Source: Candidatus Bathyarchaeota archaeon
Lineage (GTDB): Archaea; Thermoproteota; Bathyarchaeia; 40CM-2-53-6; DTGE01
NCBI GenBank assembly: GCA_018396725.1
Contig: JAGTRC010000002.1
Location: 115,449 to 179,448, forward strand
Length of the DNA stretch: 64,000 nucleotides
Reading direction: 5' to 3'
A program made the position numbers and the translations under genes. The notes below the pieces were generated by a model, which was given only the letters and a program-made list of their open reading frames with translations, did not search any database and was not told the origin of the DNA. Numbering within the stretch: position 1 is the first letter of the stretch; every line of letters begins with the position of its first letter. This document shows positions 18,088 through 26,289 of the stretch, piece after piece.

Positions 18088-19431
18088 CTATTTGGATATC
18101 TCTTCCAGGATCTTCCTCTTGGTCTCGACGCCCAAGGCCCCTACGATTAGGGCCGGTATCACATGGGCTAACGTGAAGGCTGTGAAGGCTGAGGTTAAGC
18201 CCCAGTTCGCCCAGAGGTATCCGGTGAGGATGGGCGCCCCTATCCCTGCGAGCCTCCCTATGCTGGCGGCGGAGCCTGATCCAGCCCCCCTTATCCGGGT
18301 CGGATAGAGCTCCGGGGTGTAGGTGTATAGGGCCGCCCAAGCCCCCAAGTTGAAGAACGAGATGACGCCGCTCCATAGGAGTATCTCCTGAAAGCTTCCA
18401 GCCATGCTGAAGAGGAGGCATGCGATCCCTGCCACGCCTAGGTAGGCGGCTAAGACCCTCTTCCTCCCAACAGTGTCCAGCATGAAGGTCGCGGAGTAGT
18501 ATCCGGGAACTTGGAGCAGGGTGATCAGGAGCACGAAGTAAAGGGACTTTGTATGCGTGAAGCCCATATTATAGTATACGGATGGGAGCCATTGGAATAT
18601 CCCATGGTAAGTATATACTAGGGCGGCCCAGCCCATCCAGAGCACCAGGGTCCTCCACCTGTAGATGGGGGACCAGAGCTCCTTCAAGGACTCTAAGATT
18701 GAGCGCCTAGTCTCAACTACGACTTTAAGAGATGTCTCAGACACGGCGATTAGCCCATACCTCCTCAGCTCCGCTATGATCCTGTCCCTTAGGCCTTTAA
18801 GCTCCAAGTATCTAAAGGATTCAGGCATCCTCCAGATTATGAAGGGTATGAGGATCAGCGGGGTGAAGGCGACCAGGAAGGTTCTACGCCACCCAAACCC
18901 CGGTATTAGGGCGTATGGAAACAATATCGCCAAGAGCGCCCCGTAGACCCAGGAGGTCTCCACCAGGCCCAGGTATTTGCCCCTCCTATCGGCGGGTATG
19001 AACTCTGAGACGTATACCCCTGGCTGGGGTAGGATGCCCCCTAATCCTATTCCCGCCAAGAACCTGAGCGTTGACATTGAGGCTACGTCCCAGGCTGTGG
19101 AGCATAGCCCCGTGAAGACCGCTGAAAGGATGACTGTAGCCAGCAGGGCGGCCTTCCTGCCTATCCTGTCCGCTACTATGCCGAAACTTAGGGCTCCTAT
19201 GAACATCCCCACGTAACCCGAGCTTAGGAGCAGCCCCGCAACGGTGGGGTCCAGTCCCCATTCCTTGCTTATGGCGGGGAGGGCGGCCCCTATCAACATG
19301 ACGTTCATGGCTGCTAGGGCGTAGATTATACATGCGATGGTTAGTATCCAGTGATGGAAACTCGATATCTCAGCCCTCTCAAGATAATCGGTGACTGTCG
19401 GCTCTCCTTCTGTCAAGAAACCCTCCTCCAT
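18088..19431 (-). CDS. major facilitator superfamily transporter (metabolite:H+ symporter-like)
   Basis: The 447-residue protein has 12 predicted membrane segments, the MFS signature in loop 2-3 (GIVADRIGRKAALLA), and the repeated counterpart in loop 8-9 (LDTVGRKRVLAAYLG). The long charged central loop and PELYPTRIRGAG near helix 10-11 resemble the sugar/aromatic acid porter groups. The neighbouring four-carbon acid sugar kinase on the same strand suggests a sugar acid as substrate. This is inference. Confidence 0.88.
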   Translation of the reverse strand: MEEGFLTEGEPTVTDYLERAEISSFHHWILTIACIIYALAAMNVMLIGAALPAISKEWGLDPTVAGLLLSSGYVGMFIGALSFGIVADRIGRKAALLATVILSAVFTGLCSTAWDVASMSTLRFLAGIGLGGILPQPGVYVSEFIPADRRGKYLGLVETSWVYGALLAILFPYALIPGFGWRRTFLVAFTPLILIPFIIWRMPESFRYLELKGLRDRIIAELRRYGLIAVSETSLKVVVETRRSILESLKELWSPIYRWRTLVLWMGWAALVYTYHGIFQWLPSVYYNMGFTHTKSLYFVLLITLLQVPGYYSATFMLDTVGRKRVLAAYLGVAGIACLLFSMAGSFQEILLWSGVISFFNLGAWAALYTYTPELYPTRIRGAGSGSAASIGRLAGIGAPILTGYLWANWGLTSAFTAFTLAHVIPALIVGALGVETKRKILEEISK

Positions 19432-19549
19432 ACCAGCCGCTTCAAGCTTCCATCTTATTAATAACCGGCTCCATCCCGGCTGGAGTGGGGACGATGAGAT
19501 GCCAGCCCCTGGAGACCAGCCTTTAGCTGAGAAAGGTGGAAAATATTAT

Positions 19550-20752
19550 TTAAAGATTTCGCCTCCGGGTAGTAAGCTTCTTCACCAAGTCTACTAAGGC
19601 CTCCGCTGAGCCGAAGCCTCCAGCCTTGGTCACCACCCTAACACCCTCCCATTCCCCATCCGGGATCACGCTCAGGGGGATCCCTTCGCCCACCTCCCTC
19701 ATGGGCCTCAAAGAGTGGACGTGAAGCTCCGACAGGATGGATGTAGCGGTTTCACCCCCAATCGCTATGAGGTCCGTCTTCACCTCCCCGAGGATACGCT
19801 TCACCGTGCGGCTCAGGGCCTTACGTGCAGTCTCCTCAGCCCCCGGTATCCCATCGGTTTTGGATAGGGCTGAAGCTAATACTGTTATCCCCCTCAGCCT
19901 CAATTCTCTAAGCAGCGATTCTAAGAGAAGGGTTGAGGGTTCCCCCTTAAGGATCTCCTGAGGATCAAGCTTGAAGACTTTCACTGGGAGTCTACGCTCC
20001 AACTCTTCGATCTGATCCAGGGTCTCCCTCTTAAGACTGCCTGATACCATTAACAGCCCGCCCTCCTTCACGGCTATTCGGCGTGCAAGCTCCTCTGCCA
20101 GTCCGGCTGAGCCGCATAGGAGGAGGCCCTCATCCATTCCCGAGCAAGCCTCGACCAGGGCCTCTAGATCCCTCCTGGAAACCGCGTCGGCCACGATGAT
20201 CCTAATTCCCCTCCGGATGAGCTTCTCGATCCTATCCCTAACCGCTTCGAAACCCCTCCTCATAAGGGAAAGGTCTATGCGGTCAGCCTCGCCGCTGGTC
20301 TCCTTACCCAGCAGGTGGGGAATGTATGATCCCGTCCCTCCAGGCGTGGCGAACTCCGTCTTCTCTAGAAGTTCGCCGTTGACGAAGAGGTAGCCTCCCA
20401 CCACAGTCCTCGCGTTCTCGGGGTAGGCCGGCGATACTATCGCGGCCCTAAAGTTCAAGCCTTCAAGCATCGCCTCAACCTCAGCCCCCACATGGCCCCT
20501 CATTGTCGAATCTATCTTCTTATAATAGATTTCGAATGAGGATTTGAAGCGCTCCGAGACCTCCTTAACTATCCTGTAAGCCTCCTGCGCATCCATGTTT
20601 CTAGTCTCGGTATCCACAGCCAAGACATCGTATCCCCCATGGATATTTTCGACAGGCCTCGTTAAAACGAGGGTGGATAAGCCGCTCTCCACGAATTTGA
20701 TGCCGGCGTCGCATGCCCCTGTAAGATCATCCGCTACGACCAGAGCCCTCAC
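19550..20752 (-). CDS. four-carbon acid sugar kinase family protein (COG3395 / DUF1537)
   Basis: The N-terminal VRALVVADDLTGACDAG matches the conserved start of the family (VIADDLTGA), and the C-terminal nucleotide-binding part carries GGETATSIL. Members phosphorylate threonate, erythronate and related acids. The frame is open to 20935, but GTG at 20752, eight bases after GGAGG, gives the family N-terminus, so about 400 residues are real. Together with the MFS gene downstream it may form a sugar-acid uptake and activation pair. Confidence 0.87.
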   Translation of the reverse strand: MRALVVADDLTGACDAGIKFVESGLSTLVLTRPVENIHGGYDVLAVDTETRNMDAQEAYRIVKEVSERFKSSFEIYYKKIDSTMRGHVGAEVEAMLEGLNFRAAIVSPAYPENARTVVGGYLFVNGELLEKTEFATPGGTGSYIPHLLGKETSGEADRIDLSLMRRGFEAVRDRIEKLIRRGIRIIVADAVSRRDLEALVEACSGMDEGLLLCGSAGLAEELARRIAVKEGGLLMVSGSLKRETLDQIEELERRLPVKVFKLDPQEILKGEPSTLLLESLLRELRLRGITVLASALSKTDGIPGAEETARKALSRTVKRILGEVKTDLIAIGGETATSILSELHVHSLRPMREVGEGIPLSVIPDGEWEGVRVVTKAGGFGSAEALVDLVKKLTTRRRNL

Positions 20753-20934
20753 AAGGTACCCTCCACGGTACGTTAAATCATTCATGAGCCGTAAACATTG
20801 AGGGATGGCGTGGAAACTTTTAAAGTTGATTGGGCCGCGCCCCCAACCTTCAGGAGAAACTCTGAATTCGAGGAGGAGGCGAGACAGGGGGTGAGACGAG
20901 CCCCTCTCAGAGCCTACCGCCCCCTGGGAGGCCA

Positions 20935-21147
20935 TTAATTCTCTCCGGATCGGCTTACCAGGCTATCCCTTATTTCTTTGATGCCCCTGCATCCAACCTC
21001 ATCGTCCCAGCATGGGCAGCGTCTCCATCCGAGGCATAGGTTACGTGCAGGGTATCTCACCCTGCATTTCTCCCTTACCTCCATGCAACTTAATCCTTCA
21101 ATCTTCAACCTGCGCTCCTCCCCGGCACATCCCCTTATTCTTCCCAT
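20935..21147 (-). CDS. cysteine-rich small protein
   Basis: The 70-residue open frame has seven cysteines, including CLGWRRCPC, and two further spaced pairs. This density suggests a metal-binding mini-protein. AT-rich sequence (TTTTTTAACTTAT) about 20-30 bases before the ATG on this strand could be its TATA box; it is divergent from the topoisomerase gene. No family is recognised, and the frame could also be a chance opening. Confidence 0.42.
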   Translation of the reverse strand: MGRIRGCAGEERRLKIEGLSCMEVREKCRVRYPARNLCLGWRRCPCWDDEVGCRGIKEIRDSLVSRSGEN

Positions 21148-21209
21148 GGAGAAAGGGATAAGTTAAAAAATTATTTTAGGGTTTACTGGTCAGAAGGCGG
21201 GTTCAACCG

Positions 21210-22733
21210 TTGGATGGGGTAAGGCTGAGGCAACTGATCCATAGCGGGGTGCTGGTCCCCGAACCATACCGTCCCAGGGGATTCCATATAACCGTCAAAG
21301 GGAAACCTATACTTCTCAGCCCCCTCCAGGAGGAGATGGCCGTAGCCTGGGTTAAAAAGCTCGGAACGGACTACGCCGGAGACCCGGTCTTCGTGAGGAA
21401 TTTCTTCAAGGATTTCCGCGTGGCCCTAGGGTTAGGGGATGAGTTAAAGCCGGAGGACGTCGATTTCTCGGAGATAGTCTCGTATATGGAGGGGGAGAGG
21501 CAGGCCAAGGACTCGATGGGCAGGGAGGAGAAGAAGAGGCTTAGCGAGGAGCGCAGAGCCTTAAGGGAGGCCAACAAGGCCAGGTACGGCTACGCCATAG
21601 TCAACGGGGAGCGCATCGAAATCGGCAACTACGCGGCTGAGCCCTCATCCATATTCATGGGTAGGGGGAGGCATCCTTTAAGGGGAAGATGGAAGCAGGG
21701 CCCCACCCATAGGGACATAATATTAAACCTATCACCCGACGCCCCGATCCCGCCGGGCGAATGGAAGGAGATAGTATGGGATCCCGACGCCATGTGGATA
21801 GCTAAGTGGAGGGATAAGCTCACCGGCAAGATGAAGTATATCTGGCTCTCAGACGCCTCCCCCCAGAGGCAGCTGTCGGACATAGAGAAGTTCGAGAAGG
21901 CCAGGCAGCTCCACCACACGATAGAGAAGGTTAGGACGCATATATTGGAGAATCTGGAAGCCAGCGACGTTCAAAGGCGTAAGATAGCCACGGTCTGCTA
22001 TCTGATCGATGCTTTGAAGCTCAGGGTGGGCGATGAGAAGGATAAGGATGAAGCCGACACCGTGGGAGCCACAACCCTAAGGCCCGAGCACATCCATATA
22101 AAGCCGGGTAACGTGGTCACTTTCAGGTTCCTGGGTAAGGACTACGTGCCGTGGCGTAAGGAGGCTGAGCTCCCCGACCAGGTCATCAGGAACTTGGAGG
22201 AGTTCATGGGGGCCGCCCGATCCCCCATATTCAAGGGGGTTAGATCCGATAATGTGAGCGCGTTCCTGGGAGAGGCTATGCCGGGCCTGACGGCCAAGGT
22301 CTTCAGAACCTACCACGCCACCAAGGTGGTGGAGGAGCACCTTTACGGTGCTAGGGTCGATAAAGGTGACCCGGAATATTATAAGAGGTACGTGGCCGCG
22401 ATGGCGAATCTACAGGCAGCCATAACCTGCAATCATAAAAAGAAGATCCCTAAGAGATGGAGGGAAACGCTGGAGAAGAGGATGATCCGACTAAAACAGT
22501 TGAGGGAGAAGATGGGTAGATCGAAGAAGTATAGGGAGGCCTATGAGAAGCTTAAGTTTAGAGTAAAGCTCATGAGGGCCGCGAAGGATTATAACCTGGG
22601 GACCTCCCTGAAGAGCTACATAGACCCCCGAGTATACTATGAGTGGGGTAGGAAAATAGGCTACGACTGGAGGCTGTATTATCCGAGGACTTTACAGGTG
22701 AAGTTCTCATGGGTTGAGCGGCCCATCCTATAA
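21210..22733 (+). CDS. topIB: eukaryote-type DNA topoisomerase IB
   Basis: The protein of 507 residues aligns along its length with the core of eukaryotic topoisomerase I. Matching parts are FFKDFRVAL, the EKDKDEADTVGATTLRPEHI region (catalytic Arg), GLTAKVFRTYHAT (catalytic Arg), CNHKKKIPK (catalytic His region) and SLKSYIDPRVYYEW with nucleophile Tyr470. It relaxes supercoils by a 3'-phosphotyrosyl intermediate. It lacks the long eukaryotic N-terminal domain. Archaeal TopIB is known mainly in Nitrososphaeria relatives. The TTG start is chosen because the ATG at 21214 is out of frame. Confidence 0.96.
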   Translation: MDGVRLRQLIHSGVLVPEPYRPRGFHITVKGKPILLSPLQEEMAVAWVKKLGTDYAGDPVFVRNFFKDFRVALGLGDELKPEDVDFSEIVSYMEGERQAKDSMGREEKKRLSEERRALREANKARYGYAIVNGERIEIGNYAAEPSSIFMGRGRHPLRGRWKQGPTHRDIILNLSPDAPIPPGEWKEIVWDPDAMWIAKWRDKLTGKMKYIWLSDASPQRQLSDIEKFEKARQLHHTIEKVRTHILENLEASDVQRRKIATVCYLIDALKLRVGDEKDKDEADTVGATTLRPEHIHIKPGNVVTFRFLGKDYVPWRKEAELPDQVIRNLEEFMGAARSPIFKGVRSDNVSAFLGEAMPGLTAKVFRTYHATKVVEEHLYGARVDKGDPEYYKRYVAAMANLQAAITCNHKKKIPKRWRETLEKRMIRLKQLREKMGRSKKYREAYEKLKFRVKLMRAAKDYNLGTSLKSYIDPRVYYEWGRKIGYDWRLYYPRTLQVKFSWVERPIL

Positions 22734-22864
22734 GCCGGATGGGAGAGACCAGCTGAGCAGTATACCCGTTTAACACCTGCGAGGGCAAGGGTTGCTTCCC
22801 CTCGATCAGACCTTCACGGGATGGTTGGCTGCATCCCCGCCTGCCGAGGGGTGATAGGCGCCTC

Positions 22865-23893
22865 CTACAGGAGCACCTTTGCAACGTATATATTATGTTT
22901 ATTATGGATTATCCTGGCTCTAACGGTTGCGCCTTCGATGAAGCCCTCCGGCACCCCCACCACCGTTATGGTCCTTCCCCTCTCGGCGCCCAACGCCTGC
23001 CCCTTCATCCACCCCAGGCTTAGAAGTCTCGCTTGGATCTTCTCCCCTAAACTGAACCTGAGGGGTAAGGACTGCATCTTAACAATTTCGAAGTCGCTCG
23101 GTTTAAGCCTGAGCTTCAACCCGTATTTAGCCTCCCATACACGGAGCCTCCCGTAGAAGAGCCCCCAACTCGGCGATCTAACCTTTGGAACCCTCCTCCC
23201 ATACGGATGGACCTCGTATTTCTGGATGCCCATGAGGGGCCATCTACCTTTACCTTTATTCTTACGCTTAGACCTCAACTTTAAAGCGAACTCGATAAGC
23301 TTTGGGATCTCATCATCGTTCACGCCCGGTATCCAGACGGGAGCCAGTAGAAGCTCGACTGGGCTCTCAGCTATCTCCTCCGCGACGTTCAGAACCTTCC
23401 CTAGATCGTAGTTCGGCGTCCCGCTCAGCTTCTTAGCCAGATCCTCGTCTAAGGCGTTGACCGAAAGGTTTATCCTCGATAATCCAAGCTCAGCCAATTC
23501 ATCTATCCATCCCCTCCTAATGAGGGTTCCATTGCTCTGCATGGAGACGGTTTCAACTCCATCCACATCGCTTAAAGCCCCGATGAGCTCCCTAATCCAA
23601 GGATAGAGCATGGGCTCACCGGCTCCATCTATATGAGCTTCAATGCCCTTGCTCCCTTTAAAGGCCGCCAAACCCTTGAACCATTCGATAAGATAATCCA
23701 GATCCACCAGGAAGCTTGAGATTCTACTCCTCGATTCGGGTCCCTCATCCACTGAGCAGTAGATACAGTTCAAGTTACACCCTGAAATAGGCCTGACCTG
23801 GATCAGGTTTGTACCCCTATCTATGAGGCCGAAGGCTACGCATCCAATCAGAGGCAGCTCCACATCCCCTGGAATCCTGATGAGCCTCCCCAT
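22865..23893 (-). CDS. archaeal radical SAM protein with C-terminal TRAM-like domain (COG2100-like)
   Basis: The cluster motif CNLNCIYC lies near residue 39. The glycine-rich SAM-binding element GAGEPMLYP follows near 110. The final 60 residues form a small beta domain of TRAM type (ITVVGVPEGFIEGATVRARI), usually an RNA-binding element. Such proteins are conserved in archaea without a settled substrate; an RNA modification is suggested by the TRAM part. The 342-residue length is as expected. Confidence 0.82.
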   Translation of the reverse strand: MGRLIRIPGDVELPLIGCVAFGLIDRGTNLIQVRPISGCNLNCIYCSVDEGPESRSRISSFLVDLDYLIEWFKGLAAFKGSKGIEAHIDGAGEPMLYPWIRELIGALSDVDGVETVSMQSNGTLIRRGWIDELAELGLSRINLSVNALDEDLAKKLSGTPNYDLGKVLNVAEEIAESPVELLLAPVWIPGVNDDEIPKLIEFALKLRSKRKNKGKGRWPLMGIQKYEVHPYGRRVPKVRSPSWGLFYGRLRVWEAKYGLKLRLKPSDFEIVKMQSLPLRFSLGEKIQARLLSLGWMKGQALGAERGRTITVVGVPEGFIEGATVRARIIHNKHNIYVAKVLL

Positions 23894-24216
23894 CTCACAC
23901 GACCATTAACAAATATCTGGAGGATTAGAATCCAAATCCAGCGAATAAAGCCATTCGATTGAAGCGGAACCATGTAAATTATCAATTGAAATCTCATATA
24001 AAACAAACGCCCCACTGAAGCTTAGTTGGGAGGCCCCCTGGAAGGAAATATCAGCTAACGCGGATAAAATACAATGATTTCTCGGGGAACCATCTAACAT
24101 TTACTATATGTGGAGACCGAAAGTTGAAATATCTCCTTTAGCAATCCCTATATGCAGGCTAGGCCGTCCAGTATTGATAGTTAATCCAATAGGGATAGAA
24201 ATATGCCTATAATGGG
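23894..24216. other. AT-rich intergenic region between radical SAM gene and tRNA-Leu
   Basis: The 323 bases are clearly richer in A+T than the neighbours and hold no convincing gene. A 64-codon frame on the minus strand (23906-24100) has no family resemblance or convincing promoter. The tRNA promoter should lie near 24175-24200, but no strong TATA box is seen. Confidence 0.4.
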
Positions 24217-24233
24217 GCGGGGGTACCAGAGCC

Positions 24234-24255
24234 AACGCCTTGAAGGCGTCTCGAG
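24234..24255 (+). other. tRNA-Leu intron 1, D loop (22 bases)
   Basis: It folds as a BHB: outer helix ACC/GGT, central helix AGAG/CTCG (one A-G mismatch), three-base bulges CCA and AGA holding the cut sites, and an inner ACGCC/GGCGT stem with loop TTGAA. It lies between positions 17 and 17a/18. Confidence 0.8.
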
Positions 24256-24271
24256 AGGTCTAATGGGCGGG

Positions 24272-24294
24272 CCGCGTCTAACCACGCGCGCTAA
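24272..24294 (+). other. tRNA-Leu intron 2, anticodon stem 30/31 (23 bases)
   Basis: Central helix GGCG (24266-24269) pairs with CGCT (24289-24292), the bulges are GGC and AAA, and the inner stem CGCGT/ACGCG is perfect. Removal restores A31, which pairs with T39. Confidence 0.82.
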
Positions 24295-24301
24295 ACTCAA
24301 G

Positions 24302-24319
24302 ACCTGCGCGGCGTGGGTT
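24302..24319 (+). other. tRNA-Leu intron 3, canonical position 37/38 (18 bases)
   Basis: Exon bases 32-35 (CTCA) pair with TGGG at 24314-24317, with three-base bulges AGA and TTA. The inner stem is weak. The cut restores the loop CTCAAGA. Confidence 0.8.
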
Positions 24320-24367
24320 ATCCCGTGGCGTAGGCCTTCGTGGGTTCGAATCCCACCCCCCGCACCA

Positions 24368-24685
24368 AAATCGCCTGAGGCGGGGGACATATAAGGGAGC
24401 CTCAGGCTCAAGGGCTACAAGCTGCGTCGAATTTCTGTACGGCCCATGTGTAGGGTTTGTCTTTAGGGAATCGGCGCGTAAAACATCCTTTTTTTTAACC
24501 TTCATCGTTTCAGATCAGCCTTTGCTGTCTTTGAACGGCGGCGGAATTTCCTGGGCGTGCTTCGTCTCGGGCCCTTGGAGGTTTGATGCCCCGCTGACCT
24601 TATATTTATGTTTACCGCGGGTTTTCGCCTACTTCCATTGCGCCTAATGATCTTCATATATTTCGCTTGAATTTAAGGGAGTATT
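24368..24685. other. intergenic region with T-tract downstream of tRNA-Leu
   Basis: A run of eight or more T residues at about 24488-24496 is a plausible terminator for the tRNA transcript. No gene is seen in the rest; apparent open frames are shadows of the tRNA. Confidence 0.4.
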
Positions 24686-24889
24686 TTATCGCTCGACCAC
24701 GAAGGCTATCTTGACCACTGCCCTATACTCCACGATTTTATTATTCTCTACTTTTGCAGTACAGCTTTTCACACGTATACCATTTATGTTCCTAACAGTT
24801 TTGGCGGCTTCTTCTAGGGCATGTTGTACCGCTTCCACCCAGCCGTCGGGCGAGGAGCCTATTACCTCTATAACCTTAACCACCGTCAT
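24686..24889 (-). CDS. dodecin, flavin-binding
   Basis: The 67 residues from MTVVKVIEVIGSSPDGWVEA to AVVKIAFVVER match dodecins, which assemble as 12-mers and hold flavin dimers. Trp in DGWVEA is the flavin-stacking residue. The frame is open to 25021, adding 44 residues not typical of the family. A TATA-like element near 25050 is placed for a leaderless start at 25021, so an N-terminal extension cannot be excluded; the short form is preferred on family length. Confidence 0.9.
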   Translation of the reverse strand: MTVVKVIEVIGSSPDGWVEAVQHALEEAAKTVRNINGIRVKSCTAKVENNKIVEYRAVVKIAFVVER

Positions 24890-25108
24890 TTTTCGTTCAG
24901 TAATACAAAGATGTTGCCGGTTCCACTTTAACTTTACGTCTAGGACGCTAAAAGTGACCTTCTTATTATGATGGAGCTGGTTTATGAAGCCAAGGTCATT
25001 CGACCTCCTACAGCTCTGCATGCCAAGAACTCAGCCAGGCTTAGAATTTAAAATCTATAAATAAGGAAGGAAGTATTAAAAAACGGATGGGGCTAGTGGG
25101 GATTTTAG

Positions 25109-25159
25109 TTAAAGGATTCATTTTGGATAGAGATGAATCCCTTAATCCCCTTTTCTTTT
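25109..25159 (+). terminator. inverted repeat followed by pyrimidine tract
   Basis: TTAAAGGATTCAT (25109-25121) pairs with ATGAATCCCTTAA (25133-25145, one mismatch), followed by CCCCTTTTCTTTTA. A TATA-like CTATAAATAAGG lies on the plus strand at 25055-25066. The two could bound a short untranslated transcript of about 70 bases. The rest of the 24890-25326 gap is AT-rich and shows no gene. Confidence 0.35.
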
Positions 25160-25326
25160 ATATTGGGGACATATCATGCTTTATATACTCATGCCTGGAA
25201 TCGATCATCCCGAACATTTTCTTAAATTATTTATATCCAGAATTGGAAGGTTAGGGAGGAATTTGGGGCGTAAAGTACAAAAGAACAGAAGAAGAAAAGG
25301 ATTTTGAGGTTTAATAGCATAACAGC

Positions 25327-25731
25327 CTAGTATTCTATTTTCCTTGGAAGCTTCTTTGCCTGCTCAATCCAGCTTTTAACTTCCTTTAATGTCGGTGGTC
25401 TTCTCACGAGTTTTTTCGCCTTATTAACTTCGAGCAGCTTGGTGTGAAGGTTCTCTGGGTCCCTCTTAGACAATTCAACTACGGTGTCTACCCCAGCCTC
25501 TTCCAGTAAGTCTGAATACTCTTCTCCTACTCCCTTAATTCTGAAAAGGTCTGAATGATTCACCCATTCGAGAATTAGTTTCTCAGGGATTCCTGTCTTT
25601 TCAGCAAGTTCTTTTCTTCCCTTTCTCGTCGCACCTGCATTAAGCAGGGCTTCCGTCGTCTTAACTCCTGCTTCAATAAGCTTCGTCGCGTATACCGATC
25701 CGATTCCCTCAATTCTCTCTATTTTCACCAT
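25327..25731 (-). CDS. helix-hairpin-helix protein (DUF4332-like)
   Basis: Two helix-hairpin-helix repeats are visible: IEGIGSVYATKLIEAGV (7-23) and IKGVGEEYSDLLEEAGV (about 65-81). The 134-residue protein is soluble and basic at the C-terminus, and probably binds DNA or acts as an adaptor. The DUF4332 family has no established function. A TATA-like ATATATAATGG lies about 35-45 bases upstream. It is AT-richer than the flanking core genes. Confidence 0.85.
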   Translation of the reverse strand: MVKIERIEGIGSVYATKLIEAGVKTTEALLNAGATRKGRKELAEKTGIPEKLILEWVNHSDLFRIKGVGEEYSDLLEEAGVDTVVELSKRDPENLHTKLLEVNKAKKLVRRPPTLKEVKSWIEQAKKLPRKIEY

Positions 25732-25898
25732 TTAGGACCACATAGCTAATATTTTCATGCTTTCCATTATATATACTTTTCTTTTCTTAAAAAAAATAGA
25801 AGTGGATTTCCACAGCGAAAAGAGGACGTAAATTAAACAGAATAGGCACACTTAGGCTGACGATTATTGAGATGCAATCATTGAATAGGGATTCTAGT

Positions 25899-26186
25899 CT
25901 AATGCTTCTTTTGTAAACGGCCATTTCCGACCAGGAAATATAGGGAGGTTAGGGTGGTGGAGACCGCTGCCAAATCCTGCGGCTTGAAGCATACCCTTTT
26001 CAAGTCAGCGTAGACAATCATGGGCCAAAGAAGTGTGAGTAGAATCGAGAGTATAGGGTTGAAGACCACATCCTTCCCCACAACGCGAATTAAGAACTCA
26101 CAGACGGCCCAATAAGCGACCCAGCCGACGAGATAGGCGATAACTGCAACACTCAACGCTTTAATGAATCCTTTCGAGATACTCAT
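25899..26186 (-). CDS. small membrane protein, unknown function
   Basis: The 95-residue product has two or three hydrophobic helices (about 7-30, 43-60 and 72-87) and a basic C-terminus. No family is recognised. The open frame and composition support a real gene. It is AT-rich like the DUF4332 gene beside it. Confidence 0.55.
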   Translation of the reverse strand: MSISKGFIKALSVAVIAYLVGWVAYWAVCEFLIRVVGKDVVFNPILSILLTLLWPMIVYADLKRVCFKPQDLAAVSTTLTSLYFLVGNGRLQKKH

Positions 26187-26289
26187 ACCTCCATCTCCAT
26201 TTATACATGTAAATCATAATGGTATTAACCCGGAGTGAGACTGCTTTGCCGATCCACTATTTCCATGAGTTATTACACCGACTAGGGAG

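Larger units (their letters stand above)
24217..24367 (+). tRNA. tRNA-Leu(CAA) with three introns
   Basis: The acceptor stem GCGGGGG (24217-24223) pairs with CCCCCGC (24357-24363), A73 follows, and CCA is encoded (24365-24367). The T arm is 24340-24356 (GTGGG-TTCGAAT-CCCAC), and a long variable arm GGC-GTAG-GCC (24327-24336) marks a class II tRNA. After removing three inserts with BHB-like folds the anticodon arm becomes CGGGA-CTCAAGA-TCCCG with anticodon CAA, and the D loop reads AGAGCCAGGTCTAA. Mature length is 85 without CCA. The A73 and CAA agree with leucine. Confidence 0.9.

Noticed and set aside
23906..24100. 64-codon open frame on the minus strand
   Set aside because: No recognisable family or convincing promoter, and it lies in AT-rich sequence where chance frames are common.
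24203..24505. Open frames on both strands over tRNA-Leu, including one with GGWDSNPR
   Set aside because: The GGWDSNPR string is the usual false translation of a tRNA T arm; the tRNA explains the sequence.
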